Positions 46,501-54,162 of a DNA stretch of 64,000 nt are shown here, piece by piece (within the stretch, counting starts at the first letter, position 1; every line of letters begins with the position of its first letter). The notes beneath the pieces were generated by a model that worked only from the letters and a program-made list of their open reading frames with translations, ran no database searches and had not been told where the DNA came from. The DNA comes from Euryarchaeota archaeon UBA28 (GTDB lineage: Archaea; Thermoplasmatota; Poseidoniia; Poseidoniales; Thalassarchaeaceae). The stretch spans positions 31,004-95,003 of the forward strand of contig DANW01000030.1 in NCBI GenBank assembly GCA_002501605.1, in the 5' to 3' direction. Both the position numbers and the translations under genes were made by a program.

Positions 46501-47325
46501 AATGTAGTCATTTTCATAGCTAAGGGCCTGAGACTCGTCGAAGTCGTTGATTGAGCAAGCTATGAGCGTGGATCCTGCCAAACTAGCCCCGAAGGCCGCG
46601 CCCGAGACATAGACCGAATTGTTACCAGCAGCTCCTGCGACTCCTGCGGCCGCAGTCCCATGACCATCGAAACTCAATGGGGTCGGATCAGAGTCATCAT
46701 TACACCAATCATATGAGGCTGATTGGTCGTAGTTGGGCGATATATCTGGATGAGAGATATCCAACCCATCGTCCACTATGCTGATTACGACGCCAGAACC
46801 ATTGTACGAGTCCCAAGCACCGGTTAGGTTAGCGTCTTCTCCGGATAGCCCACCGGTCTGACCACTATTTTCTAGGTGCCACTGGGATCCGAATTCTGGG
46901 TCATTGGGATAGAATTTCTTTGTATGTTCCATCTTGATTACTGGAGAGAAACTCTCGATTTCTCCAATCTCCATGGCTTTGGTAAGACTCTCTACTGCCT
47001 TTCGACCGTCTTCCATCTCCCAAATGTAGGACCCCGGTAATACTTTGCTCTCAATACTCGAAATCGGATTGGAGAGAGATTTTGTGTGTTCTTTCTGGGG
47101 AATTCCAGTTACAACGAGCCACTCCTTGGCGCTAAATATTTCATCCTGTGAGTAAAGCGATAAATCTTCAGCTCTATCGAATGCGAGCTGGACCGGAATT
47201 GAGTAACCCTCCATAATCGAGGAAGACTCGAATTTTTCTATTCCATCTTGCTCATATTCACCTGAAACGATCCCAGAAAATGGAGACAAAACAACAATCA
47301 GGACGATAGCGACTGCGTAACGCAT
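43585..47325 (-). CDS. Kexin-like secreted subtilase with P-domain and calcium/metal-binding repeats
   Basis: A 1246-residue surface protease. Signal peptide at residues 1-22; S8 triad Asp185 (IVDDGLD), His222 (DGHGTAAAG), Ser402 (GGTSSATP), with Asn323 in the oxyanion position. A proprotein-convertase P-domain follows at about 495-605 (DYRGELEIVLVSPSGKESWL, SLGEWQLRIRDS). Residues 604-1024 are Asp-rich thrombospondin-3-like (DTDGDGLPDGYE) and putative metal-binding (DCDDxD...DNDCDE) modules repeating every 94 residues. A membrane helix at about 1150-1172 is followed by a 70-residue cytosolic tail ending in polyproline (GFPPPPPPGSY). The repeats probably form a calcium-stiffened stalk holding the protease off the cell. 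Confidence 0.95.
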   Translation of the reverse strand: MRYAVAIVLIVVLSPFSGIVSGEYEQDGIEKFESSSIMEGYSIPVQLAFDRAEDLSLYSQDEIFSAKEWLVVTGIPQKEHTKSLSNPISSIESKVLPGSYIWEMEDGRKAVESLTKAMEIGEIESFSPVIKMEHTKKFYPNDPEFGSQWHLENSGQTGGLSGEDANLTGAWDSYNGSGVVISIVDDGLDISHPDISPNYDQSASYDWCNDDSDPTPLSFDGHGTAAAGVAGAAGNNSVYVSGAAFGASLAGSTLIACSINDFDESQALSYENDYIDIYSNSWGPSDTGRILDGPGPLMTAAFENDVFQGRDGLGNIITWAAGNGLTNDDDSNYDGYANSRYTIAVTAITHLGEQSYYAEPGANILVAAHSNGDGEAITTTDIVGSGGYNSSGNVTDTFGGTSSATPLVSGVIALMLEANQNLTWRDVQHILVNTARVNDPADSSWEINGAGHDVSHKYGFGAVDASAAVAMSSNWTTVEDEVNVSIGPMNPNFDLGDGISGWDDFNITVTDDLAIESVDVVVDISHDYRGELEIVLVSPSGKESWLAEERSDSGDDYDNWTFNTVHHWDESSLGEWQLRIRDSDSGNNGTLNHWSLIFHGTDADLDHDDDGLEDVNETEIWGTDPYDPDTDDDGLSDYEEVMNHSTNPLSPDSDLDGINDYDEIMIFGTNPLQSDTDNDGLSDGVEVNFWGSDPLLFDPDDDGDLFYHFDDCDDQDPMINPGRPETLNGVDDNCDSQIDEGFNFTDSDGDGLLDWPEFHIHQTQYLDSDSDDDGLSDGIEVLTFGSDPNSADSDDDGDGWYWFQDCDDQDSFRSPGLSEVLDGIDNDCDEVMDDGFELIDTDGDQLSDYEEYHNISTNPYDGDTDGDGLPDGYEISVTKTDPVMADPDEDGDGEYWFEDCDDNDSERAGYLSESLDGKDNDCDESVDEDFVDIDTDGDFLKDYDEFHLYMTSATQSDTDGDGYSDGDEILDIGSDPLVFNFDSDEDGYLDFEDCDDNDDSAYPGAIETWNGADDNCNDLVDDDVSRLSYLSSSPSDSDIETWYSKNQTLELDIGPIPEGVQYSVSWTFGDFSFSGDENYSGDNISIPELDCDSPVGNLEIYLCSGGSGEQRVSASIIENGVITEVAWSFDVIISKTPDTLSERLVSYILTPLGIVSFVVSLSLLIGASYILTSQISYRRKVKEAYEFYQINPREVGSESDRDYTSNDSELYAIPRAPDLSSFSSPSPSQQALDEDGFPPPPPPGSY
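44254..45516 (-). repeat. Asp-rich calcium/metal-binding repeat array within the subtilase gene
   Basis: Thrombospondin-3-like DxDxDG units are followed by four copies of a 94-residue (282-base) module. The DCDD motif recurs at residues 711, 805, 899 and 993, each followed about 19-21 residues later by a D-x-D-x-C or DDNC motif. The spacing is exact across all four copies, although the sequences have diverged. Confidence 0.85.
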
Positions 47326-47370
47326 GATACTACTCGCCGAACCAAGACATATAGCCGTTCGTAATCGCCG

Positions 47371-48642
47371 TTAGGAACTTGACTCATCAATCTGGTTGAA
47401 TTTGGAGATTTCAGCATGTACCTCAGAATCGGTCATTAGCCTTCTTTGTGTCTTTGCAATTTCGAAAAGAGTCTCTACAAGTTCTCCTGTGGGCTCATAT
47501 CCGTTCTGGCTTAGCCACCATGTGATGTTGGACCTTCCACTCATATGCCCTATTCGAATAACTTGGCTCAGCCCGTAGTCTCCGGCAGGCACTCCAGAGT
47601 ACACTCTATCTGCAAGCCAGTGATCCCCCTTTTCCATTGCCTTGACAACCGCACTCGCATGAACTCCAGTGCCAGTCTCAAACGCATCCTCTCCAAAAAC
47701 CGGATAGTTTCTGGGGAGAGCTACACCAACATATTCGTGAGCCTTATTCATGTACTCACTTAGCGATGTGAGGTCATTATTTATCACTCCCATCAGACTC
47801 AAATTCACCAGTGTCTGATCAATGGGTGCGTTACCGGATCTCTCTCCAACCCCTAGGGCAGTACCATGAATAACATCAGCTCCGGCTTCATATGCTGCCA
47901 GATTGTTTGCAACTCCAAGACCCCTGTCTTGATGACCATGCCAGTTTACTTCAATGTCCCTTCTCTTGAATCCGGAATCGGGAATCACTTCTTCCTGAAT
48001 GAAACCAAGCAACTTTCTGACGCCGTTTGGAGTCACATGGCCACAGGTATCACAGACACATATCCTGTCTGCCCCTAGCTCCATTGCTCTAGTGTAGACT
48101 TTTTTGATGTCTTCAGGCTTACTTCGAGTAGTGTCCTCCGTTACGAACATAACAGGTATGTCATTGTCGACCGCAAAGGAAACGGCCGACTCAGCTGTTG
48201 CCATTATCCTGTCCATAGTCCAACCTTCAGCATATTGCCTGATAGGGCTGGTCCCGAGGAAAGCACTCGCCTGAATCTGACGCTCATGTTTCGATTGTAG
48301 ATCCACCAACGGCTCAATATCCGTTACCAAGGTCCTAACTGCACATCCCGGACGGAGCGAGTACCCCATCTCGCCCATATGCATAAGCATCGAGTCAATG
48401 TGTTTTATGTGATGGGGGCCTGCACCGGGAAGCCCGAGGTCAACCTTCTGTATCCCCAGTTTCTCCATGTAATCAATAAGCTCTATTTTCTGGCTAATCG
48501 TGGGATTAACCGCACTAGGACTCTGTAGTCCATCTCTAAGGGTCTCATCGTCGAACCAGAGCCCATGGGGGTGTTTAGAAGAATCTCTGGAAATCTCGTA
48601 ATCGATGGTGTTCCAATCGAAGATTAGCTCCCTCTCCTCCAT
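47371..48642 (-). CDS. LeuA/homocitrate synthase-family acyltransferase
   Basis: A DRE-TIM metallolyase of about 423 residues. The signature reads DDETLRDGLQSP, and metal ligands appear in NWHGHQDRGLGVANNLAAYEAGAD with the conserved VIHGTALGVGERSGNAPI. Enzymes of this group join acetyl-CoA to a 2-oxoacid (isopropylmalate, citramalate, homocitrate). DGLQ instead of DGEQ, and the lack of a full LeuA regulatory domain (the barrel is followed by only about 100 residues), leave the substrate open. The ATG at 48642 has AGGTGGTG just upstream; the frame also opens at 48669. No leucine-pathway partners are adjacent. Confidence 0.85.
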   Translation of the reverse strand: MEERELIFDWNTIDYEISRDSSKHPHGLWFDDETLRDGLQSPSAVNPTISQKIELIDYMEKLGIQKVDLGLPGAGPHHIKHIDSMLMHMGEMGYSLRPGCAVRTLVTDIEPLVDLQSKHERQIQASAFLGTSPIRQYAEGWTMDRIMATAESAVSFAVDNDIPVMFVTEDTTRSKPEDIKKVYTRAMELGADRICVCDTCGHVTPNGVRKLLGFIQEEVIPDSGFKRRDIEVNWHGHQDRGLGVANNLAAYEAGADVIHGTALGVGERSGNAPIDQTLVNLSLMGVINNDLTSLSEYMNKAHEYVGVALPRNYPVFGEDAFETGTGVHASAVVKAMEKGDHWLADRVYSGVPAGDYGLSQVIRIGHMSGRSNITWWLSQNGYEPTGELVETLFEIAKTQRRLMTDSEVHAEISKFNQIDESSS

Positions 48643-48711
48643 CGCACCACCTACCTTTTCGCCTTGCAACTAACTACCAAGTGCTTGAATCCATCGGGAC
48701 CGGAAGGTCAG

Positions 48712-49773
48712 TCAGTCAACACCCGCCATTCTGTTTCTGCTGTCACACTCTAGCTTGAGAATCAAAACTCCGCAAATCAATATCCCAGCACCGACGCCCA
48801 TAAAACCCCACCCAGATGAGACTAGGAGCAAGAAGAACATCGCTAGGAATGCCAATGAGAAGTAGAACGACCGTGCTGCAGTCGGCATCCTCCCACTTCC
48901 ATCTAGCCCCTCATCAATATCTATTCTCCACACAGTCGAGGCATACCACATACTCAGGAGGAAACAAGACCATCTCAGGGCATGGTATGCCCTATCTTCA
49001 TCATCGAGGTTACCGTTTGCTATTGGCGAGTAAAATGATGCCAAAATCAGAAGTATTGAGTATACCTTCATTTCAGATAATGTTCTGGCATTTCCCTTTA
49101 CATTTGGTAGCATGGGCACTCCCGCTTCCCCGTATTCCTTCGACCTGTATAGTGCGAGTGCCCAGAAATGAGGGGGCGTCCACAAGAATATGATCAGAAA
49201 CATTAGCCATGGCATAGAACTGCCTAGATCAGTAACTGAGGAGATTGCAGATTCGACTGACTCCGTTGATATTCCAAGAGAGTCATCAGAAGCAGACCAT
49301 CCAACCAAGGGTGGTGTTGAACCAGCTATTCCCCCTATCACAATATTCTGAGAGGTTGTTCTTTTCAACCAAATACTGTAGATGAACACATAGAATAGCA
49401 CACTAAATACCGCCCAGAAAGCTGCAACAGAATTAGACATTAAGAAGAGCCACAAAGTTCCGATTATAGAAATCGAAACTCCAAAAACTAATGCGCTTGA
49501 AGGAGATATTTCCCCCATTGGGATTGGCCTACCAGAAGTTCTTGGCATCAATGGGTCGATATCGCGATCATACCACATGTTGATTGAATTGGCCCCTCCC
49601 GCTGTTAGAAAACCTCCAATAAATACTACGATTATTGTCCCGGCAGTCTCTTCTGTAAGGCCCCCACCTTCTAGTAAATCATGTGAAATAACAGCAAGAA
49701 TACCGGTAATTTGTAAGAGAATCACCACATTAGGCTTGGTTAGAGTGAGGAAACTCCCAATTTTTCCGCCCAT
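48712..49773 (-). CDS. ctaB: Protoheme IX farnesyltransferase (heme o synthase)
   Basis: A UbiA-family prenyltransferase of 353 residues with about nine membrane helices. The first Asp-rich motif is NSINMWYDRDIDPLMPRTSGRPIP, the heme o synthase form of NDxxDxxxD; the second region is around FWALALYRSKEYGEAGVPMLPN. It adds a farnesyl group to protoheme, giving heme o for terminal oxidases. It lies 8 bases downstream of ctaA on the same strand, so the two steps of heme a synthesis are co-expressed. Confidence 0.95.
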   Translation of the reverse strand: MGGKIGSFLTLTKPNVVILLQITGILAVISHDLLEGGGLTEETAGTIIVVFIGGFLTAGGANSINMWYDRDIDPLMPRTSGRPIPMGEISPSSALVFGVSISIIGTLWLFLMSNSVAAFWAVFSVLFYVFIYSIWLKRTTSQNIVIGGIAGSTPPLVGWSASDDSLGISTESVESAISSVTDLGSSMPWLMFLIIFLWTPPHFWALALYRSKEYGEAGVPMLPNVKGNARTLSEMKVYSILLILASFYSPIANGNLDDEDRAYHALRWSCFLLSMWYASTVWRIDIDEGLDGSGRMPTAARSFYFSLAFLAMFFLLLVSSGWGFMGVGAGILICGVLILKLECDSRNRMAGVD

Positions 49774-49781
49774 CCATCCAC

Positions 49782-50831
49782 CTAATCTTCAACAGTAATA
49801 CTCGCTCCTCTGGGGGAGGACATAACTGTAACTCCGAGCCAAGCCGTGGCAAGAACAGTGAATGATACCGTTGCAACCATCAGGTGCGCTAGCGAGAGGT
49901 ACTCTGAGAAACTCCCGGAATCCCACGATATGACGTAAGAAGCACCCAGTAATCCATTTCCGAAATATGTAGCAGTTGACGCCCAAACCCAGTTCCTCAG
50001 AGTGATGCCACCTTGCCCATCTTGGCAATCTCTCCATATCTTGTATGAGCAGAATGCGAGCATCGCTCCAACTATGCTTACCAACCATCTGTGAACAATC
50101 TGGGATTGTAACTCCCAGTTTTCGATATTCTGGACTAACTTACCGTTGCAGAGGGGCCATGAGTCCAGCATCCCATCTACTCCGCACCCATAGTTAGCAC
50201 CCGGTGTTGTAGAAACATAAACTCCTGAAAATAGGGTAATTAGAGTTGATATTGACAGGATCCCAACTAATTTCCTCCATTTCATCCCAATCAGGGGATC
50301 AAAGCTAATCCAATCCGGAAGCTCGTCCTCATCTCGCCTTATCTCCATCCATAGCCAAATTAGTGAAAGCAAGAAGGCCATGGCAGATCCAAGATGTATG
50401 GCTACACTCCAATTCTCATTATCCATTTTTACGGTGAGCCAACCAATCGCCCCTTGCCACAAAATCAGCCCCAATGTCAGACTCGAGACTCCCTTAACTC
50501 GGGGGCTAGTCCAAGCCTCTTTCCTGATTAGTAGCCAGTTTAGGATCACCAGTGGGCCCACAAAGGCTCCCGCTAGTAGTCTGTGAAACCATTCTGTAAA
50601 TATTTGGAACGATGAATATCTGTGCCCGGAACCTCTGGAATCTGCCTCATCAGGATTTTCTTCCCACCATTCCCCCTGTTCTTCCTCTGAGATATCAAAT
50701 CCCCAAGTCCCAAAGCAAGTTGGCCAATCGGGACAAGATTCACCAGCATCATAGATTCTTATCATCCCGCCCATTGAGATCACTAGGATTGTGAGCACAA
50801 TCAAAACTTCAGTAGCCCTTCTGGGACTCAC
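49782..50831 (-). CDS. ctaA: Heme a synthase
   Basis: A 349-residue membrane protein with about eight helices in two four-helix halves, the COX15/CtaA plan. It oxidises the C8 methyl of heme o to a formyl group. A cysteine pair lies in the first external loop (ESCPDWPTCFG) and another in GCGVDGMLDSWPLCNG. Heme-ligand histidines are in EWFHRLLAG, AIHLGSAMA, VHRWLVS and LAHLMVATV. Translation starts at GTG. It is upstream of ctaB and 31 bases downstream of rpoK. Confidence 0.95.
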   Translation of the reverse strand: MSPRRATEVLIVLTILVISMGGMIRIYDAGESCPDWPTCFGTWGFDISEEEQGEWWEENPDEADSRGSGHRYSSFQIFTEWFHRLLAGAFVGPLVILNWLLIRKEAWTSPRVKGVSSLTLGLILWQGAIGWLTVKMDNENWSVAIHLGSAMAFLLSLIWLWMEIRRDEDELPDWISFDPLIGMKWRKLVGILSISTLITLFSGVYVSTTPGANYGCGVDGMLDSWPLCNGKLVQNIENWELQSQIVHRWLVSIVGAMLAFCSYKIWRDCQDGQGGITLRNWVWASTATYFGNGLLGASYVISWDSGSFSEYLSLAHLMVATVSFTVLATAWLGVTVMSSPRGASITVED

Positions 50832-50862
50832 CGAGGAAGTCAGGGGATCACCTCTTGAGAGT

Positions 50863-51150
50863 TCACTCTTCTTCTAGGTGCGGGTCCACATCTATAGGTA
50901 TGCGTTCCTGCTCGTATTCTAAGGTAGCTATCTTCATTGGGTCAAGAACTACTCTCTCCTTTGCCTCGTCAACCCCGTATAGTTGAACTAGCTCGTCATT
51001 GAAGTTCTCCCGTAGCTCGTTTTCTGTTACATACAGAGGGGCTCCCATGCTAATCTGAAGTGCTCTAGCGCCTATAATTCGGGCCTTTTCAAATCTTGTG
51101 TGGTGTCTAAGGGGCTTAACCATCGGCCGACCGACCCGAGTCTCCCACAT
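50863..51150 (-). CDS. rpoK: DNA-directed RNA polymerase subunit K
   Basis: The archaeal Rpb6/omega homologue that stabilises the largest RNA polymerase subunit. The signature TRFEKARIIGARALQISMGAPLYV is nearly invariant in archaea, followed by ELRENFNDELV and the Ile/Leu-rich final strand (KIATLEYEQERIPI). At 95 residues it is slightly longer than minimal RpoK because of an acidic C-terminus. The ATG at 51150 is taken; ATG 51123 is an alternative. It is a firm marker that this is an archaeal genome. Confidence 0.95.
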   Translation of the reverse strand: MWETRVGRPMVKPLRHHTRFEKARIIGARALQISMGAPLYVTENELRENFNDELVQLYGVDEAKERVVLDPMKIATLEYEQERIPIDVDPHLEEE

Positions 51151-51194
51151 AAGGCCTCTTACTCTTATTCTCCTTACTGGAGCGCAGAAAACTC

Positions 51195-52355
51195 CTAGCT
51201 GGATTTAATCAGCATGGCCACGGCGTTACCTCCTCCGAGACAAATAGTAACAATCCCAGAACCATGACCATCTCTGTGCATAGAGTTTACCAGAGTCATC
51301 AGACACCTAGCCCCAGTCGCGCCTAATGGATGGCCGATTGAGATTGCCCCTCCATTGACGTTGAAACGCTTTTCAGGAATCTGAAAGTGCTTCCTTATCG
51401 AGCAAGAGGCAGAAGCAAAAGCTTCGTTGTGCTCAAATAATCCAACATCTTCAACACTGAGTTTGTTCCTTGTAAGCAGTTCTTGAACAGCGGGTATTGG
51501 TGCAGACATGACCCTGTTTGGCTCAACACCCGATGTAGTGTAGTCCACTATCCTGGCTAATATTGGTAACCCCATTCTATTGGCTGTTTCTTCTGAGGCT
51601 ATCAAGACAGCCGAGGCTCCGTCAGATACTTGGCTCGCATTTCCCGCAGTTACCTGTCCATCTTCAGAAAATACCGGCTTCAAACTAATCATAGTCGACA
51701 TATCCGCATCCATTCTTATCCCCTCATCGATAGAAAGCTCCTCCATGGAAACGCACTCCTTTCCAATCCCTCCATTCTCCCATCCTGCTGCGCTCAACTT
51801 ATGTGACCGAATAGAGTAAGCATCAGATTCCTCCCTCGAGATTCCATATTCTAGGGCACAGGACTCCCCGGTATTTCCCATCAGCTCCCCTGAATAAGCA
51901 TCCGTTAATCCGTCATGTGAAAGAATCGATAAAAGTGATTTGAAGGGAACATCCTCTCCTCTACTTGCGTCTCTGATAAATCTTGGAGCATTGGACATAG
52001 ACTCCATTCCTCCCGCTACCACTAGCTCTGAAATCCCTGCCCTGATTTCCGTCGCGGCAATCATTACTGCCTTCAAGCTTGATCCACAGACCTTGTTAAT
52101 TGTAGTGCACGGAGTGGAATTGGGCATCCCGCAACCAAGAGCAACTTGTCTGGCTGGGGCTTGACCAGCTCCAGCCTGCAAAACCTGTCCCATGTACACC
52201 TGATCTATCGCCCCTCCACTGGGGTCTATTCCGGTCCGACTCAGTAGCTCCTCTACTGCCTTAACGCCTAATTCGACAGCGCTGTAGGATGACAGAGCAC
52301 CTCTGAACTTACCGAAGGGGGTTCTAGCATATCCGCATATAACCGCATCGGGCAT
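51195..52355 (-). CDS. Thiolase (acetyl-CoA acetyltransferase)
   Basis: A 386-residue two-domain thiolase with all catalytic motifs: nucleophile Cys90 in INKVCGSSLKAV, LFEHNEAFASAS, His342 in GGAISIGHPLGATGAR and the second cysteine near 372 in ICLGGGNAVA. QLAAGQAP-like AGAGQAPARQVALG precedes the nucleophile. It condenses or cleaves acetoacetyl-CoA or longer 3-ketoacyl-CoA. The bacterial type with both catalytic cysteines suggests a role in beta-oxidation or acetoacetyl-CoA supply; the direction is unknown. No other fatty-acid genes are adjacent. Confidence 0.94.
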   Translation of the reverse strand: MPDAVICGYARTPFGKFRGALSSYSAVELGVKAVEELLSRTGIDPSGGAIDQVYMGQVLQAGAGQAPARQVALGCGMPNSTPCTTINKVCGSSLKAVMIAATEIRAGISELVVAGGMESMSNAPRFIRDASRGEDVPFKSLLSILSHDGLTDAYSGELMGNTGESCALEYGISREESDAYSIRSHKLSAAGWENGGIGKECVSMEELSIDEGIRMDADMSTMISLKPVFSEDGQVTAGNASQVSDGASAVLIASEETANRMGLPILARIVDYTTSGVEPNRVMSAPIPAVQELLTRNKLSVEDVGLFEHNEAFASASCSIRKHFQIPEKRFNVNGGAISIGHPLGATGARCLMTLVNSMHRDGHGSGIVTICLGGGNAVAMLIKSS

Positions 52356-52413
52356 GAACGTTCCAGTGAGCTATCAGACTTCAAAGGTCCGATTCGAGGA
52401 ATACAGAAATCAT

Positions 52414-53469
52414 CTAGTTTGCCGAGTTAAATCCATAGAATTCAGATCCCTTCAACTCCGGCCGAGATTGAGGCTTCACCAGTATGGTTCTGACAGACCA
52501 TAGATCCTTGAAAACTCGATATTTTGATGTTGCATCCAGATAATCCACCCCACTCGTACCACCGGTACCTATCCTCCTTCCCATTATTCTCTCGACCATT
52601 CTAGCGTGAGAATGTCGCCACTTGACCATCGACTCCTCTAGCTCAACAATCGCGTCGATTAGCTTCCTAGGCCAAGCCAGGAGTGGTAGCTCACGATAAG
52701 ACTCGATGAAAAGGAGGCCTGCCCTCGCCCTGCTTACTCTACCTTCAGGCCTTAGGAAAGACTTCGCCCCCTCGTGCACAGCCCTCATTCTTTCAGCCAT
52801 CATTTCTGAGGAACCGGAGGCTGAATTACATATGTCCTCGTGTGCCTCGAGATGAGCATCGACATATGCGGACACTGCCTCCTCATCTCCTTCAGAACCA
52901 TAAATAGAGCCCATTATGGGGGTCCTTTCAATCCAATTCATAAGTGACTCACGCAGACTAGGAAGCTCCTTCATTTTCTCTAAATGAGCTAGAATGCTAG
53001 AATCCCCCTCTTCATTTTCCGCCATTTTCCTGAAAGAATCCAACGGATCCATCCCCCCTAATCTGTCTGAATTTTCCAGTCCAATTAGGATTTCAAACTC
53101 CCTCATTTGATAGGATTCGAATCCTGAAGCGGTCCCGAGACCGTCTCTGAATGAAAGAAATCCCTGGGGAGTTAGTGTTTCAAGAACGGTCCACTGGTTG
53201 GCCATGAGTCTGAAGATTTCCGTCGTCCTGCATAAGTGATCAACAGCCACTGGAATATCATTTTCTGGCACGTTCTCCTGACCGAGAATGTTTCGAGCCT
53301 CAGAGAGCTCTCTGATGATTTGCTTGAACCAAAGTTCGAATGTCTGATGGACAATAATGAAATGCATCTCATCAGAGCTTATGCCTCTATCCTCTCCCTG
53401 GAGCTCCAGAAGCTCTCTTAGATTGAGATACTCGGAATAAGTCCAATTACGCTTCTCGGCGTCATCCAT
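52414..53469 (-). CDS. Tryptophan 2,3-dioxygenase
   Basis: A heme enzyme opening the indole ring of tryptophan to N-formylkynurenine with O2. The 351 residues contain YSEYLNLRELLELQ, the distal-side MHFIIVHQTFELWFKQIIREL, SFRDGLGTASGFESYQMREFE, the proximal-histidine region WRHSHARMVERIMGRRIGTGGTSGVDYL and a C-terminus ending in YGFNSAN. No kynurenine formamidase or kynureninase is nearby. It needs heme, which the hem genes in this window can supply. Confidence 0.93.
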   Translation of the reverse strand: MDDAEKRNWTYSEYLNLRELLELQGEDRGISSDEMHFIIVHQTFELWFKQIIRELSEARNILGQENVPENDIPVAVDHLCRTTEIFRLMANQWTVLETLTPQGFLSFRDGLGTASGFESYQMREFEILIGLENSDRLGGMDPLDSFRKMAENEEGDSSILAHLEKMKELPSLRESLMNWIERTPIMGSIYGSEGDEEAVSAYVDAHLEAHEDICNSASGSSEMMAERMRAVHEGAKSFLRPEGRVSRARAGLLFIESYRELPLLAWPRKLIDAIVELEESMVKWRHSHARMVERIMGRRIGTGGTSGVDYLDATSKYRVFKDLWSVRTILVKPQSRPELKGSEFYGFNSAN

Positions 53470-53565
53470 ACCTTTCCCTGTAAGTCACAGCTTGAAGTAT
53501 TGTCGCTCGTTTATTCGATGATTATCTACAGAATTATCTAAATTTGACAATAGTGGCAGAAAATT

Positions 53566-54162
53566 GTGACTGAGGCATCCCATCCGCAAACAGGAGCTCA
53601 TAACAAACCAGTAGAATCTCTGATAGTAGATACCGATTTGTGTCTGGATATACTGAAAATATCCGATGCAGAGGAGCTATTTGCCCTAGTGGAAAAAAAC
53701 AGGCAATACCTGAGGAAGACATTACCTTGGCTGGATGAAGTAACGAGCTTGGATGAACAGATTTCATACATCGTTCATTGTGACTCTGACTATGGGCTCG
53801 GAAAGGGAGTAATGTATGCAATCAGAAACGGAGGGAGAATAGTGGGTACTATCGGATTGAATTGGTTAGATTTCGAGAACCGGAGCTGTGGAGTCGGATA
53901 TTGGATTTCTCAGCACCAGACTGGACTAGGATTAGCAACTCGAAGCTGCTCCAGATTAATAGATCACTGTTTCATGGACTTGAATCTACATAGGTTTGTC
54001 CTCGAGGCATCAGTGGAGAATGTCGCCAGTTGTAAAGTCGCGGACAGACTTGGTATGAGAATGGAAGGCATAAACAAAGATAGAGAGTGGCTTTACAGTC
54101 GATACGTGGATGGAAAAATGTATGCTATCACAAAGCCAGAGTGGCTTTCTTCTTCTGACTAG
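53566..54162 (+). CDS. GNAT-family N-acetyltransferase (RimJ/RimL-like)
   Basis: A 198-residue acetyltransferase with the RimJ/RimL layout: LFALVEKNRQYLRKTLPWLD, VGTIGLNWLDFENRSCGVGYWISQHQTGLGLATRSC for the acetyl-CoA loop, and NLHRFVLEASVENVASCKVADRLGMRMEG. It may acetylate protein N-termini, polyamines or antibiotics; the substrate is unknown. Translation begins at GTG. Its TAG stop is shared with the convergent rqcH stop through a CTAG palindrome. Confidence 0.9.
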   Translation: MTEASHPQTGAHNKPVESLIVDTDLCLDILKISDAEELFALVEKNRQYLRKTLPWLDEVTSLDEQISYIVHCDSDYGLGKGVMYAIRNGGRIVGTIGLNWLDFENRSCGVGYWISQHQTGLGLATRSCSRLIDHCFMDLNLHRFVLEASVENVASCKVADRLGMRMEGINKDREWLYSRYVDGKMYAITKPEWLSSSD

